The position numbers and the translations under genes are program-made. 64,000 nt of DNA, taken from assembly GCF_900156375.1 (NCBI RefSeq), contig NZ_FTNK01000003.1:124001-188000 (forward strand). Direction: 5' to 3'. A model generated the notes under the pieces. That model made no database searches, was not told where the DNA came from, and saw only the letters and a list, made by a program, of their open reading frames with translations. Positions 25,599-33,643 of this stretch are shown here, one piece after another; position 1 is the first letter of the stretch; each line of letters opens with the position of its first letter. The DNA comes from Paenibacillus macquariensis. GTDB lineage: Bacteria > Bacillota > Bacilli > Paenibacillales > Paenibacillaceae.

Positions 25599-25709
25599 TT
25601 ACGAAAACATACCATGAGTGAAAAGTACAACACCAGATCCTAGAATTCCAGATCCTATAATACTAATCATCATAAACTGCGTCACCAAACGGACGGAGAT
25701 TTTCTTCAT
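25599..25709 (-). CDS. Candidate quorum-sensing pre-propeptide (AloP/AimP/Phr type)
   Basis: A 36-residue peptide with a perfect AAGGAGGT eight bases before ATG. It has a basic start (MKKISVR), a hydrophobic core (QFMMISIIGSGILGSGVVLF) and ends in THGMFS, which is the layout of exported pre-propeptides whose last five to seven residues become the signal. Its first 47 bases overlap the end of the TPR-regulator gene in another frame, so the two are translated as a unit. Overlap of a receptor gene by its peptide gene is typical of Rap-Phr, NprR-NprX and AimR-like pairs. The mature form cannot be read; THGMFS is my best guess. Confidence 0.78.
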   Translation of the reverse strand: MKKISVRLVTQFMMISIIGSGILGSGVVLFTHGMFS

Positions 25710-27081
25710 GTTCCCACACCTCCTTACATATTTCAGAATAAACAGATTGCTGTTCTTGGGTTGAATGATGACGATGCATTTCAAATAACGCCATACTATT
25801 GACCATACCATCTTTGCTATTTATATTGAATGAAAGTCTAAAGCTTTTTAAAACATTCTCTAGACCTTCTCTTAGAAGGTTTTTTCTGAAACAATATAAA
25901 GCATATTTCCGGAAAAACAAGTGAAAACGATAGGTGTAATAAGGTTCCTTATAGTAATATGTAACGGTTTGATTACTCCAACCTTCTTTGTGATTAATTC
26001 GATATTGTGCAATTTGATCAGCAAAAATATCGAGATATTCGTCAATAAAAACGTTGTTCCGATTGGAAGTATCTAATAACGTAGTTAATCCATCTACAAG
26101 TTCATCAGGATATTGTTTGAGAAAAACTAAATATTCTGCAACCCGTGTTAGATCTCCTTCTTTTATTTCAATAGACAATAAGTTAGCATTAGCAAACATG
26201 TTGAATTGTTGTACTTCCTTGAGTCCAGTTTCATCGAGCCCTTCAAGCCAACTCATATCTGCATATTTTGCAATCCATTTCTTTGACTCTGCAAACATCC
26301 CACGATGCTCATAAGAACCTGCTTTAAACAAATACCCTTGTCCATAATAATACACTAGAGGACGAGCAGGATTGAATTCAGGATCTTCCCACTGCTGCTG
26401 TTTTAGATAGATTGTTTCAGCTAATTGACTCAGTTCATCAGAATAATTCTCGACTTCATCCCACTTTTGTTTAACTGCAAATAGCTGAGTCAGCATTAAT
26501 AGTCCATCAAGAGCATATGCATCGGGCAATCGATGGCGATAGGGGATGAACTGCATAGCGATCATGAAGCTCTTATGCCCATCTGTTCTATAAATCTGAA
26601 AGAGTCTATAATAACTAATTGCTAAGCGTTCTGAATGACTTGATTCTTCAGTCTCTATAACGCTTTCGTACATAATTGCTGCAGCTTCCTTCCAACCTTG
26701 TTCTAATAGGAATTCTGCTGTTTCAAATATTGAGACTGACTGATTTGTTGGTTCAACTAGATATGTTATTACTGTACGAATGCACTCATGACGATTTAGT
26801 TCCGCACATCGAAATAGAAAGGGTCGTATTCTCTCCCAGTCCGGAGTAGTAGTTCCTAAGCACTCCACTATATATAATTCGAATAACTTTCCTTCTGAGA
26901 GTTCCATACCAGCAGTAATAAGATCTAGTTGTTCTATAGACATATCTAGGGGATTACTATGTAACAACGTACTTAACATCGGTGGGTCCATGCCGATTGA
27001 GTTGGAGAATGAGTGTAGGTCCATTCCTGATTGTCTTATGTATTCTTCTATTTGTGATCGGATCGTAGTGTTTTGTTTCAT
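25663..27081 (-). CDS. TPR-containing XRE regulator, peptide receptor of AimR/AloR type
   Basis: A 472-residue cytosolic protein. Residues ~1-60 form an XRE-like HTH (IRSQIEEYIRQSGMDLHSFS, MLSTLLHSNP). The rest is helical repeats with features of degenerate TPRs (FLLEQGWKEAAAIMYESV, ERLAISYYRLFQIYRTDG, YRKNLLREG-like segments), as in RRNPP receptors. Length and architecture resemble the AimR-related AloR receptors of Paenibacillus. The ATG at 27081 has GGAGGTG nine bases before it. A small exported-peptide gene overlaps its 3' end, and a palindrome covers its own promoter, so it is probably a peptide-controlled, self-regulating DNA-binding protein. Its targets are unknown; the plus-strand two-component operon starts 290 bases away. 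Confidence 0.85.
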   Translation of the reverse strand: MKQNTTIRSQIEEYIRQSGMDLHSFSNSIGMDPPMLSTLLHSNPLDMSIEQLDLITAGMELSEGKLFELYIVECLGTTTPDWERIRPFLFRCAELNRHECIRTVITYLVEPTNQSVSIFETAEFLLEQGWKEAAAIMYESVIETEESSHSERLAISYYRLFQIYRTDGHKSFMIAMQFIPYRHRLPDAYALDGLLMLTQLFAVKQKWDEVENYSDELSQLAETIYLKQQQWEDPEFNPARPLVYYYGQGYLFKAGSYEHRGMFAESKKWIAKYADMSWLEGLDETGLKEVQQFNMFANANLLSIEIKEGDLTRVAEYLVFLKQYPDELVDGLTTLLDTSNRNNVFIDEYLDIFADQIAQYRINHKEGWSNQTVTYYYKEPYYTYRFHLFFRKYALYCFRKNLLREGLENVLKSFRLSFNINSKDGMVNSMALFEMHRHHSTQEQQSVYSEICKEVWEHEENLRPFGDAVYDD

Positions 27082-27145
27082 CAACTAAAACACCTCCATG
27101 ACTGCAATATTAAGTATATAATAAACGCATTTTAGGCACATATTG

Positions 27146-27185
27146 AGTATATATGAATTATATATACTAATAGTATACCGGTCAA
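27146..27185 (-). promoter_or_regulatory. Promoter and palindromic operator of the regulator/peptide cassette
   Basis: On the minus strand TTGACC (27185-27180), 17 bases and TATAAT (27162-27157) make a strong sigma-A promoter. The perfect inverted repeat AGTATATAT-GAATT-ATATATACT (27146-27168) lies on the -10 box, so a bound dimer would block or modulate transcription. Autoregulation by the adjacent receptor is inferred. Confidence 0.7.
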
Positions 27186-27367
27186 TGAAATATATCCAAT
27201 CTTTAGGTAGAAAGTAGTTGGAGGTCAAGGAGTTCAGACGTGGTAGATCATTCGTTTGAAATAATGGATTTTACTAGCATTTATTTTCCATTTAGTGGGA
27301 TGATAATGTGTTGGAAGTAAGATACAATCATAGATATAACAAGTGATAGGTAGTAGGGGGAGAAACA

Positions 27368-28066
27368 ATGTCAGGAACAATATTACTCGTAGAAGACGAA
27401 CCTTCCATTGGTGAAATGGTAGTGAACTACTTAGAAAGAGAGGGGTTTTCGGTCGTTCATGCGCATGATGGAGAAGAGGCTTTACGGAAGTTTACCGAAG
27501 GTGCATTCGATTTGATTCTTCTAGATTTAATGATTCCAAAATTAAGTGGGATGGATTTCTTGAGAATAATTAGAGAGAAAAGTCTGATTCCGATTCTGAT
27601 AGTATCTGCTAAAGATGGTGAGGTAGATAAGGCATTAGGACTGGGTTTTGGAGCAGATGATTATATTCCTAAGCCATTCTCAATGATAGAACTTTCGGCT
27701 AGAGTCAAAGCGGCGCTAAGGCGAGCGAATTATCATATGAATGTCCCTGTTGTTCCTAGAACGAACATCGTCGAGATTCATGAGATCGTGTTGGATATGG
27801 ACAATCTAACCGTTAGCAAGAATGGACAAGAACTTAAGTTAACTTCTAAGGAATTACAAATTCTAAAGTTATTAATGACCAATCCTAAAAAGGTATTCAC
27901 TAAGGAACATATCTATCAATCGGTGTGGGATGAACCCTATTATGGAGATGAGAATATCATTAATGTACATATGAGAAGATTAAGAGAGAAGATTGAAGAC
28001 ATCCCTTCGGAGCCTCAGTATATTAAGACCCTATGGGGAATTGGTTATAGACTAGGAGAGTTCTAG
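27368..28066 (+). CDS. OmpR/PhoB-family response regulator
   Basis: A 232-residue regulator. The receiver domain has the acidic pair ED near residues 9-10, the phospho-accepting Asp53 in LLDLMIPKLSG and the Lys in IPKPFS. The C-terminal winged helix contains LTSKELQILKLLMTNPKKVF and VHMRRLREKIED. GTAGGGGGA precedes ATG. It lies one base before its kinase gene and upstream of a BcrA-type ABC exporter, the arrangement of antimicrobial-peptide sensing and detoxification modules. Confidence 0.94.
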   Translation: MSGTILLVEDEPSIGEMVVNYLEREGFSVVHAHDGEEALRKFTEGAFDLILLDLMIPKLSGMDFLRIIREKSLIPILIVSAKDGEVDKALGLGFGADDYIPKPFSMIELSARVKAALRRANYHMNVPVVPRTNIVEIHEIVLDMDNLTVSKNGQELKLTSKELQILKLLMTNPKKVFTKEHIYQSVWDEPYYGDENIINVHMRRLREKIEDIPSEPQYIKTLWGIGYRLGEF

Positions 28067-28067
28067 T

Positions 28068-29003
28068 ATGACAATTCTATTCATTAGTATCATTCTAATA
28101 TTAAGTATCATCATAATGATTCAATACATATCTTCAAAGAGAAGAACAGATGATTTGAAATATTGTTACAACAAATTAATTTCTATTGTAGAGAATAAGT
28201 CTTCAGAGAAACTCCTGAGAGTGACCGATGATGTAAACCTCCAATCCCTATTAACGGCGATGAATTTGTTACTAGACGCTAACCAAGAGTTAACAGCACA
28301 ATTTACGCGAACAGAAATGGTTATGAGACGGATGCTTGCTAATATGTCCCACGATTTAAAGACGCCCTTAACCGTTGTTCTCGGAACAATCGAAATGATC
28401 CTTCATGAACCTAATTTAGATAAGGAAGAACAAGAACGCTTATTAAAGATGCTTCATCAAAAGGCGCAAGAGATCGTGAAGATGATTCATAACTTTTTTG
28501 ATTTGGCTAAGTTAGAGTCAGATGATCAGGATTTTGTTATCACACGTGTGAACATGAATGGTGTGTGCAAGAATAGTATTCTTTCGTTCTATGATGTGAT
28601 TCAAAGTCATCATCTTCAACCTACGATTGAAATTTCAGAAACTCCGATATATGCCTACGCGAACGAAGAAGCCTTGGAACGAATATTAAATAACCTCATG
28701 GATAACGCGATTCGATACGGAGCTGATGGTAAAGTCATAGGTATAAAGTTAAGAAGTGACGAAGCCTATGTATATATTGATGTGTGGGATCAAGGGAAAG
28801 GCATTCACGAGCAACACCATGATCTTGTATTTGAAAGAATGTACACACTCGAAGACTCAAGAAATAGATCATTCCAAGGAAGCGGACTGGGGCTCACGAT
28901 AACGAAAAGGTTGGTTGAACAATTGGGTGGGCAAATCCATCTTCGCAGTATACCTTTTAAAAAGACGACCTTTACCGTACAACTTCAACGAGCTACATAT
29001 TAG
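28068..29003 (+). CDS. Sensor histidine kinase with a single N-terminal helix
   Basis: A 311-residue kinase. One hydrophobic segment (residues ~2-20) anchors it, with almost no extracellular part, so it may sense within the membrane or through the partner transporter. The H box is MSHDLKTPL with His95, the N box NNLMDNAIRYG, and the G boxes DQGKGIHE and GSGLGLTITKRL. It follows the response regulator by one base. It resembles the small kinases of lantibiotic and bacitracin defence systems. Confidence 0.92.
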   Translation: MTILFISIILILSIIIMIQYISSKRRTDDLKYCYNKLISIVENKSSEKLLRVTDDVNLQSLLTAMNLLLDANQELTAQFTRTEMVMRRMLANMSHDLKTPLTVVLGTIEMILHEPNLDKEEQERLLKMLHQKAQEIVKMIHNFFDLAKLESDDQDFVITRVNMNGVCKNSILSFYDVIQSHHLQPTIEISETPIYAYANEEALERILNNLMDNAIRYGADGKVIGIKLRSDEAYVYIDVWDQGKGIHEQHHDLVFERMYTLEDSRNRSFQGSGLGLTITKRLVEQLGGQIHLRSIPFKKTTFTVQLQRATY

Positions 29004-29103
29004 CATAATCTGTATTCGTAAGAATTTCTTAAGAATTATGAAATAAAAAAGAAAAGGTTCTGCTCTATTCTAAAGATAAGAACATTTGAAGGAGCCAAAA
29101 AAA

Positions 29104-30027
29104 ATGAGCATTATCCTAAGCACGAATCATTTAACCAAATCATTTCATGGTAAAGATGTCGTAACAGATGTGAGTATGAGCGTTAGCCAAGGACAGATAT
29201 ATGGATTCTTAGGTCCTAATGGAGCGGGTAAGACGACTGTGATGAAGATGTTACTGAATCTGGTCAAGCCGACCAGTGGAGACATTGAAATATTCGGAGA
29301 ACCTCTAACACAGACGTCCATTGAATATCTTAAGCGTATAGGTAGCATTATTGAGTATCCTGTTTTTTATGACAAATTGACAGCACTTGAGAATCTAGAA
29401 TTACACTGCGCCTATATGGGTTTTTATAATAAGAAGGCGATCAAAGAAGCGCTGGAATTAGTACATTTAACGAACGTCGATCGCAAAGCTGTCCGAGATT
29501 TCTCTCTTGGTATGAAACAACGGCTTGGTATCGCTAGATCTATCATCACGAAGCCAGAGCTATTAATTCTAGATGAACCTATCAATGGGCTAGATCCTGT
29601 TGGTATGAAAGATATGAGAAATGTATTCAGTATGCTGAGTAAAGAATATGGGATGACATTATTAATCTCAAGTCACCTATTGGGAGAAGTTGAGATGATA
29701 GCGGATACGATCGGCATCATTAAGAGTGGAAGGCTGATTCAAGAAATACCCATGGATACGATCAAAGGACAGAATACCGACTATGTGGAGCTCAAGACAC
29801 CTGATTACAAGAAGGCAACATTTATTCTGGAGAATAAGCTTCATATCACGAATTTCAAGGTCATGGATAACTCGGTTATTCGTATTTACGAGACTGGCAT
29901 AGCTCAATCGGACATTTCCAAAATATTGATCATGAATGACGTTGCTATCGAATCGATTAATAAAAAGACAGCGTCGTTAGAAGAATACTTCTTAACACAA
30001 ATAGAGGAGGTTGAGAACTATGCTTAA
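29104..30027 (+). CDS. ABC transporter ATPase, BcrA-like
   Basis: A 307-residue ATPase of the bacitracin/lantibiotic immunity type: Walker A GPNGAGKTT near residue 37, SIIEYPVFYDKLTALENLEL (a BcrA-like segment), signature FSLGMKQRLGIA and Walker B LLILDEPINGLDP. The C-terminal ~80 residues are a regulatory extension. The ATG at 29104 lies after GAAGGAG. It overlaps the permease gene by eight bases and is preceded by the two-component genes, which probably induce it. The exported compound is not known. Confidence 0.92.
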   Translation: MSIILSTNHLTKSFHGKDVVTDVSMSVSQGQIYGFLGPNGAGKTTVMKMLLNLVKPTSGDIEIFGEPLTQTSIEYLKRIGSIIEYPVFYDKLTALENLELHCAYMGFYNKKAIKEALELVHLTNVDRKAVRDFSLGMKQRLGIARSIITKPELLILDEPINGLDPVGMKDMRNVFSMLSKEYGMTLLISSHLLGEVEMIADTIGIIKSGRLIQEIPMDTIKGQNTDYVELKTPDYKKATFILENKLHITNFKVMDNSVIRIYETGIAQSDISKILIMNDVAIESINKKTASLEEYFLTQIEEVENYA

Positions 30028-30712
30028 CTTGATGAAGCTTGAGATTAAGAAGAATAAAATGGGAAGGTACTTCAAAGGGGTTGTGATAGCTAATCTATGT
30101 ATTCTTCTATTCATGTGCTTTATGCCTTATGCAGATAGTATAGAGGAAGGTCCGATGTTCTCAGGCGTAACTGAAGCACTATCAATCGTAGGAACTTTCG
30201 TTAGAGTGACGTTTGTTATTTTCGCATCCGTACTCTTTGCCAAATTAATCATAGAGGAATATAAGAATAATACGATATCAGTTCTGTTTACTTACCCGAT
30301 CCAACGCAAAAAAATTATCCTTGCTAAAATCCTACTGATTACAGGGATGACATTCATCGTGATCGTGGTTTCAAATGTGTTTGTATCAGGGGCATTTATC
30401 ATGATCAATCATTATCTTAACCTTGTTCCGAATGATCTATCTAACAATTGGTTATCACAAGCGTTAGTGAATATGGTCGTTCAGTCTATAGCGGCAACGG
30501 GGATGAGTCTCATCTGCTTATATTTTGGAATGCGGAAGAAATCAGTCCCTACTACGATTCTATCAACCCTTTTGATTATTAGTTTAGTTAACTCTAACAG
30601 TGGTAATTTCTCAGTAAGTAATATTATCGCGATTCCACTTACACTTGCAGTGATAGGTGTGGGTATAGCCTATTTCACTTTTAGAAATATTGATAGAGTG
30701 GATATTGTGTAA
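30020..30712 (+). CDS. ABC-2 type permease partner
   Basis: A 230-residue membrane protein with about six helices; the first residues (MLNLMKLEIKKNKMGRYFKG) form the coupling segment of ABC-2 permeases of the BcrB/LanE type, followed by FAKLIIEEYKNNTISVLFTY, a conserved region of this group. The ATG at 30020 is ten bases after GAGGAGG and inside the end of the ATPase gene. With the ATPase it likely forms an exporter that removes an antimicrobial from the membrane. A strong terminator follows. Confidence 0.88.
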   Translation: MLNLMKLEIKKNKMGRYFKGVVIANLCILLFMCFMPYADSIEEGPMFSGVTEALSIVGTFVRVTFVIFASVLFAKLIIEEYKNNTISVLFTYPIQRKKIILAKILLITGMTFIVIVVSNVFVSGAFIMINHYLNLVPNDLSNNWLSQALVNMVVQSIAATGMSLICLYFGMRKKSVPTTILSTLLIISLVNSNSGNFSVSNIIAIPLTLAVIGVGIAYFTFRNIDRVDIV

Positions 30713-30733
30713 TCTACGAAATAAAGTCTAAAC

Positions 30734-30768
30734 AAAAAAAGTTCTGCATAATAGCAGAACTTTTTTTG
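30734..30768 (+). terminator. Terminator of the two-component/ABC operon
   Basis: A perfect stem GTTCTGC/GCAGAAC extended by A7/T7 (30734-30746 with 30754-30767) ends in seven T. Confidence 0.9.
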
Positions 30769-30852
30769 TTTGAATATGGGACTGTCTATATGTGATAATG
30801 CAGAGGTTAGAATGATATGCGAATGGGTGGAGAGTCGTCCGGATTGATAAGA

Positions 30853-30897
30853 GAAAAAAAGGCATCCCAGCCATTTTTCTATGACTTTGGGATGCCT
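30853..30897 (-). terminator. Terminator of the small minus-strand gene
   Basis: AGGCATCCCA (30860-30869) pairs with TGGGATGCCT (30888-30897), and on the minus strand it is followed by T7. It lies just after the stop of the gene at 30908. Confidence 0.8.
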
Positions 30898-30907
30898 CTT
30901 GTTGTGA

Positions 30908-31138
30908 TTAGGATGCGCAACCTGCACATTCAACGTAATTGTCACCAACAGCTTTAGAAATGCTCAAGAGTTGCCCCATTTCAATATCTTCCTTAGAAGT
31001 AAACTCATAATCATAAGCCGTTTCTAAAGCAAGCTCGAAAGCTTTCTCTTTGCTATCGGCAAATACGCTAATTTGTTCCTCATTACCTGTAGATATGACC
31101 TTATATGCAAATGTATAACGAAGTATTTCGTTGTCCAC
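30908..31138 (-). CDS. Small uncharacterised protein with C-terminal Cys pair
   Basis: A 76-residue protein beginning at GTG 31138, seven bases after GGGGAGGT; a longer reading would overlap the neighbouring hydrolase gene without a better site. It has an alternating beta-strand and helix pattern (RYTFAYKVISTGNEEQISVF, EKAFELALETAYDYEF) and ends in VECAGCAS, so a CxxC pair sits at the extreme C-terminus. It follows the esterase gene by 34 bases and may share its transcript. I do not recognise it. Confidence 0.68.
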   Translation of the reverse strand: MDNEILRYTFAYKVISTGNEEQISVFADSKEKAFELALETAYDYEFTSKEDIEMGQLLSISKAVGDNYVECAGCAS

Positions 31139-31172
31139 GTCATTCACCTCCCCTACTATTGTACACTTTTCT

Positions 31173-33410
31173 TTAATTTCGATATAGTCCCACATCATCC
31201 AATATGATTTTAATAGGACCATGATTGAAATTTAAAGTAATTCTATGGATATGAGCTGATTTGAAGTTAGTATTAGCTCGCTCAAAAGCTTCAAAAGGTA
31301 ATTCAATCGTTTGTAGTATCGCTTTCTCTGGCAGATTATAGTTCCCATCATCGAAATGCTTCTCAAGCCACTTACTTTTTGTGAACTGAGGGATAATCAT
31401 GGGCTGTAGAGTCATGAATTGAGACAGTGGGAGGGTAACGGACACTCCATCACTCGTGTCTAAGGTAATCGTCATTTCGGAAAGTGGGAGAATGTTGTCC
31501 TGTTCAAGCCCTACTTCCGTACTTTGGTCTGCGATCGATAATGACAATCCATCGGCTTCTGTAAATTGATTTAATGTTTTATCATCATCCCAACTCAGGG
31601 AGTAGGATAATGGTTGCGATTTACTTTCTCTTTTTTCCAAAAGAACACTCTTATTCTGTGGCGTGCTAGATCGTTCAGTCCAACGCAGTCCATTACTTGC
31701 TTTAGCTGTACCTTTATTTAAGAGGGTTGTTCTGTCTGTGTCTTCATCGTATCTTGCAAGTGCCAAGAAATTTCCATCCTCAAATCTATTGTAATAGATG
31801 GAATCTGGTAGCCAATCACGTCCTGTTCGGTAATCACGAAATAATGGATTATAGCCGTGAGACTCGTGTAGCGTAGTTTCTAGAAAGGCAGAAATATACA
31901 CCTTAGCGATTTGTCTTTGATCAGATGCCGGCATCATTTCGCTTCGGTTGAGAAAGAGCCCTTTCGGCATACTTATATCGAGCCCTCCCCAGGTGGTATT
32001 GAACTGGGAGTGGTTGGCATTAGGAATATGGAGATAGGTTTTAAATCCTTCATCATCCGGGGTGAAGCTAGCACGATCATATTGACGTTCACCGAAATAC
32101 TCATTCAAATCTCCATCTCGTGACCCTTGAAGCACCATATAGCTGACATTACGGAGTTTCGCTTGTATCCCATCGACCTTTGTATCCGTTGGTGCCAGAG
32201 CGATCACTGCTTTAATAGAAAAGTTATTGAGGTCTTTTTTTAGATCTGGGTCGGATCGGAACCAACGCTCTGCGTCTGCCGCCATAGCAACTGCTTGCCC
32301 ACCTCGAGAATGACCAATGAGAGCAATTTGCTCGAAGTTGACATTATGATAGAACGGAGTCTCAGACTGGTCCGAGAATGTTTCGATTTGTTGTAAATGC
32401 TTGAGAAGAAGCCAAGTACGTGCTTTGATGTCGTTCTCTGGTATATTCGACCATACGGAATAGTTCAGGAAGTTCTCGTCAACCGAAATGGCAATAAACC
32501 CTCTACTAGCTAGTAATTCACCGAGATAACCATATCCTTCATCGGAATAATCCTCCATTAAATGATTGCCATGAACCATCATTACAAGCGGAAATGGCCC
32601 TTCACCCGCAGGCATCCAGACTCTACCGTTTAAAGGAAGTGACTTTTGATTAAATCCCCAAAAAAGGGAACGTAGCCTAGGCCATTTGTTAATATAGGAA
32701 GAGGTATCAACGGTCGATGATTTGAGCTCGGCCTTAAGTCCGTATTCCTCTCGGTGCAGATCATAACCGCTTCCGTAAGTGAAATACGTCGTGTCGAATA
32801 AGCCTGGGTCCGCTGGACTTGGAAGTGGAATGGTAGAGACTTCACTATTGGAGATCCTGAACTCCTGATTGATATCTGACTTTTCACTAGAGAGGAGACT
32901 TATGACGATGGATGACAGGATACAAAGCGTAATAGAGAATACCCATTTGGTCCGTGTCTTGATATGCTGACTAGCTATAAGCGCCATCCAACAACCCAGG
33001 AGCACGCCTAGTAAGGTGATGGTCACGGATGAAGCGATGGATACGGCAATGCCGCTTCCTGGAATCCAAAACAACAAATAAATAGCGATCAAATTAAATA
33101 AAACTCCACCAGTAAACAAACGTGGAATAGGAAGTCCAATCAAGGCGAGTAGTAATGCAAGTAGGGTCGCTGAAATTGCGAGGCCAAGAGTCCCAACTGT
33201 GATAGATAAGAATATATCAAGGCTAGTCCCTAATCCAGTTGGCATGCTTAGCGAGGTTAACGCAAATATAAAACAGAATGCAGCCCAAACACCACTTTGA
33301 GCGATCCTCCAAAAACGTGTATCTAAAGCAAATGTTGATTTGAGCCGAAATCTTATTCGTGAGCGGAATGAAGGTTTCAATGGTGCGTATATCGTAGTTT
33401 CGAGTTCCAT
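31173..33410 (-). CDS. Membrane-anchored alpha/beta-hydrolase (esterase-like)
   Basis: A 745-residue protein. The first ~170 residues contain about four to five membrane helices. The catalytic part begins near residue 245: VMMVHGNHLMEDYS is the oxyanion region and LIGHSRGGQAVAMAAD the Ser nucleophile elbow, with a candidate acid in LQGSRDGDLNEYFG and His in NANHSQF. About 200 further residues form a beta-rich C-terminal module. The architecture suggests an outward-facing esterase or lipase, related to PAF-acetylhydrolase/dienelactone hydrolases. GGGAGACC precedes ATG. The substrate is unknown. Confidence 0.82.
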   Translation of the reverse strand: MELETTIYAPLKPSFRSRIRFRLKSTFALDTRFWRIAQSGVWAAFCFIFALTSLSMPTGLGTSLDIFLSITVGTLGLAISATLLALLLALIGLPIPRLFTGGVLFNLIAIYLLFWIPGSGIAVSIASSVTITLLGVLLGCWMALIASQHIKTRTKWVFSITLCILSSIVISLLSSEKSDINQEFRISNSEVSTIPLPSPADPGLFDTTYFTYGSGYDLHREEYGLKAELKSSTVDTSSYINKWPRLRSLFWGFNQKSLPLNGRVWMPAGEGPFPLVMMVHGNHLMEDYSDEGYGYLGELLASRGFIAISVDENFLNYSVWSNIPENDIKARTWLLLKHLQQIETFSDQSETPFYHNVNFEQIALIGHSRGGQAVAMAADAERWFRSDPDLKKDLNNFSIKAVIALAPTDTKVDGIQAKLRNVSYMVLQGSRDGDLNEYFGERQYDRASFTPDDEGFKTYLHIPNANHSQFNTTWGGLDISMPKGLFLNRSEMMPASDQRQIAKVYISAFLETTLHESHGYNPLFRDYRTGRDWLPDSIYYNRFEDGNFLALARYDEDTDRTTLLNKGTAKASNGLRWTERSSTPQNKSVLLEKRESKSQPLSYSLSWDDDKTLNQFTEADGLSLSIADQSTEVGLEQDNILPLSEMTITLDTSDGVSVTLPLSQFMTLQPMIIPQFTKSKWLEKHFDDGNYNLPEKAILQTIELPFEAFERANTNFKSAHIHRITLNFNHGPIKIILDDVGLYRN

Positions 33411-33643
33411 GAGGTCTCCCTAGTCATATTAAGTAGAAAGTATATACAACTATTGTAACACGCTGATGGTTGAGTTGTGTTGTTACTTCTTGATTAGTAT
33501 GTCACATAATAGGATGTGATAGAGTGGGGAATATGTAGTCTACATTGTTCAATGCATTCAAATATTGTATATTATCTATACAACAAAAGAATATTTCATA
33601 GTTTATGAATGCGCTTACAAATATAGCGGAGGTGGATTTCCAG

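Noticed and set aside
25599..25811. A 70-residue reading of the small peptide gene starting upstream at 25811
   Set aside because: It has no ribosome site and would add an unlikely N-terminus. The ATG at 25709 with AAGGAGGT gives a classic 36-residue export peptide.
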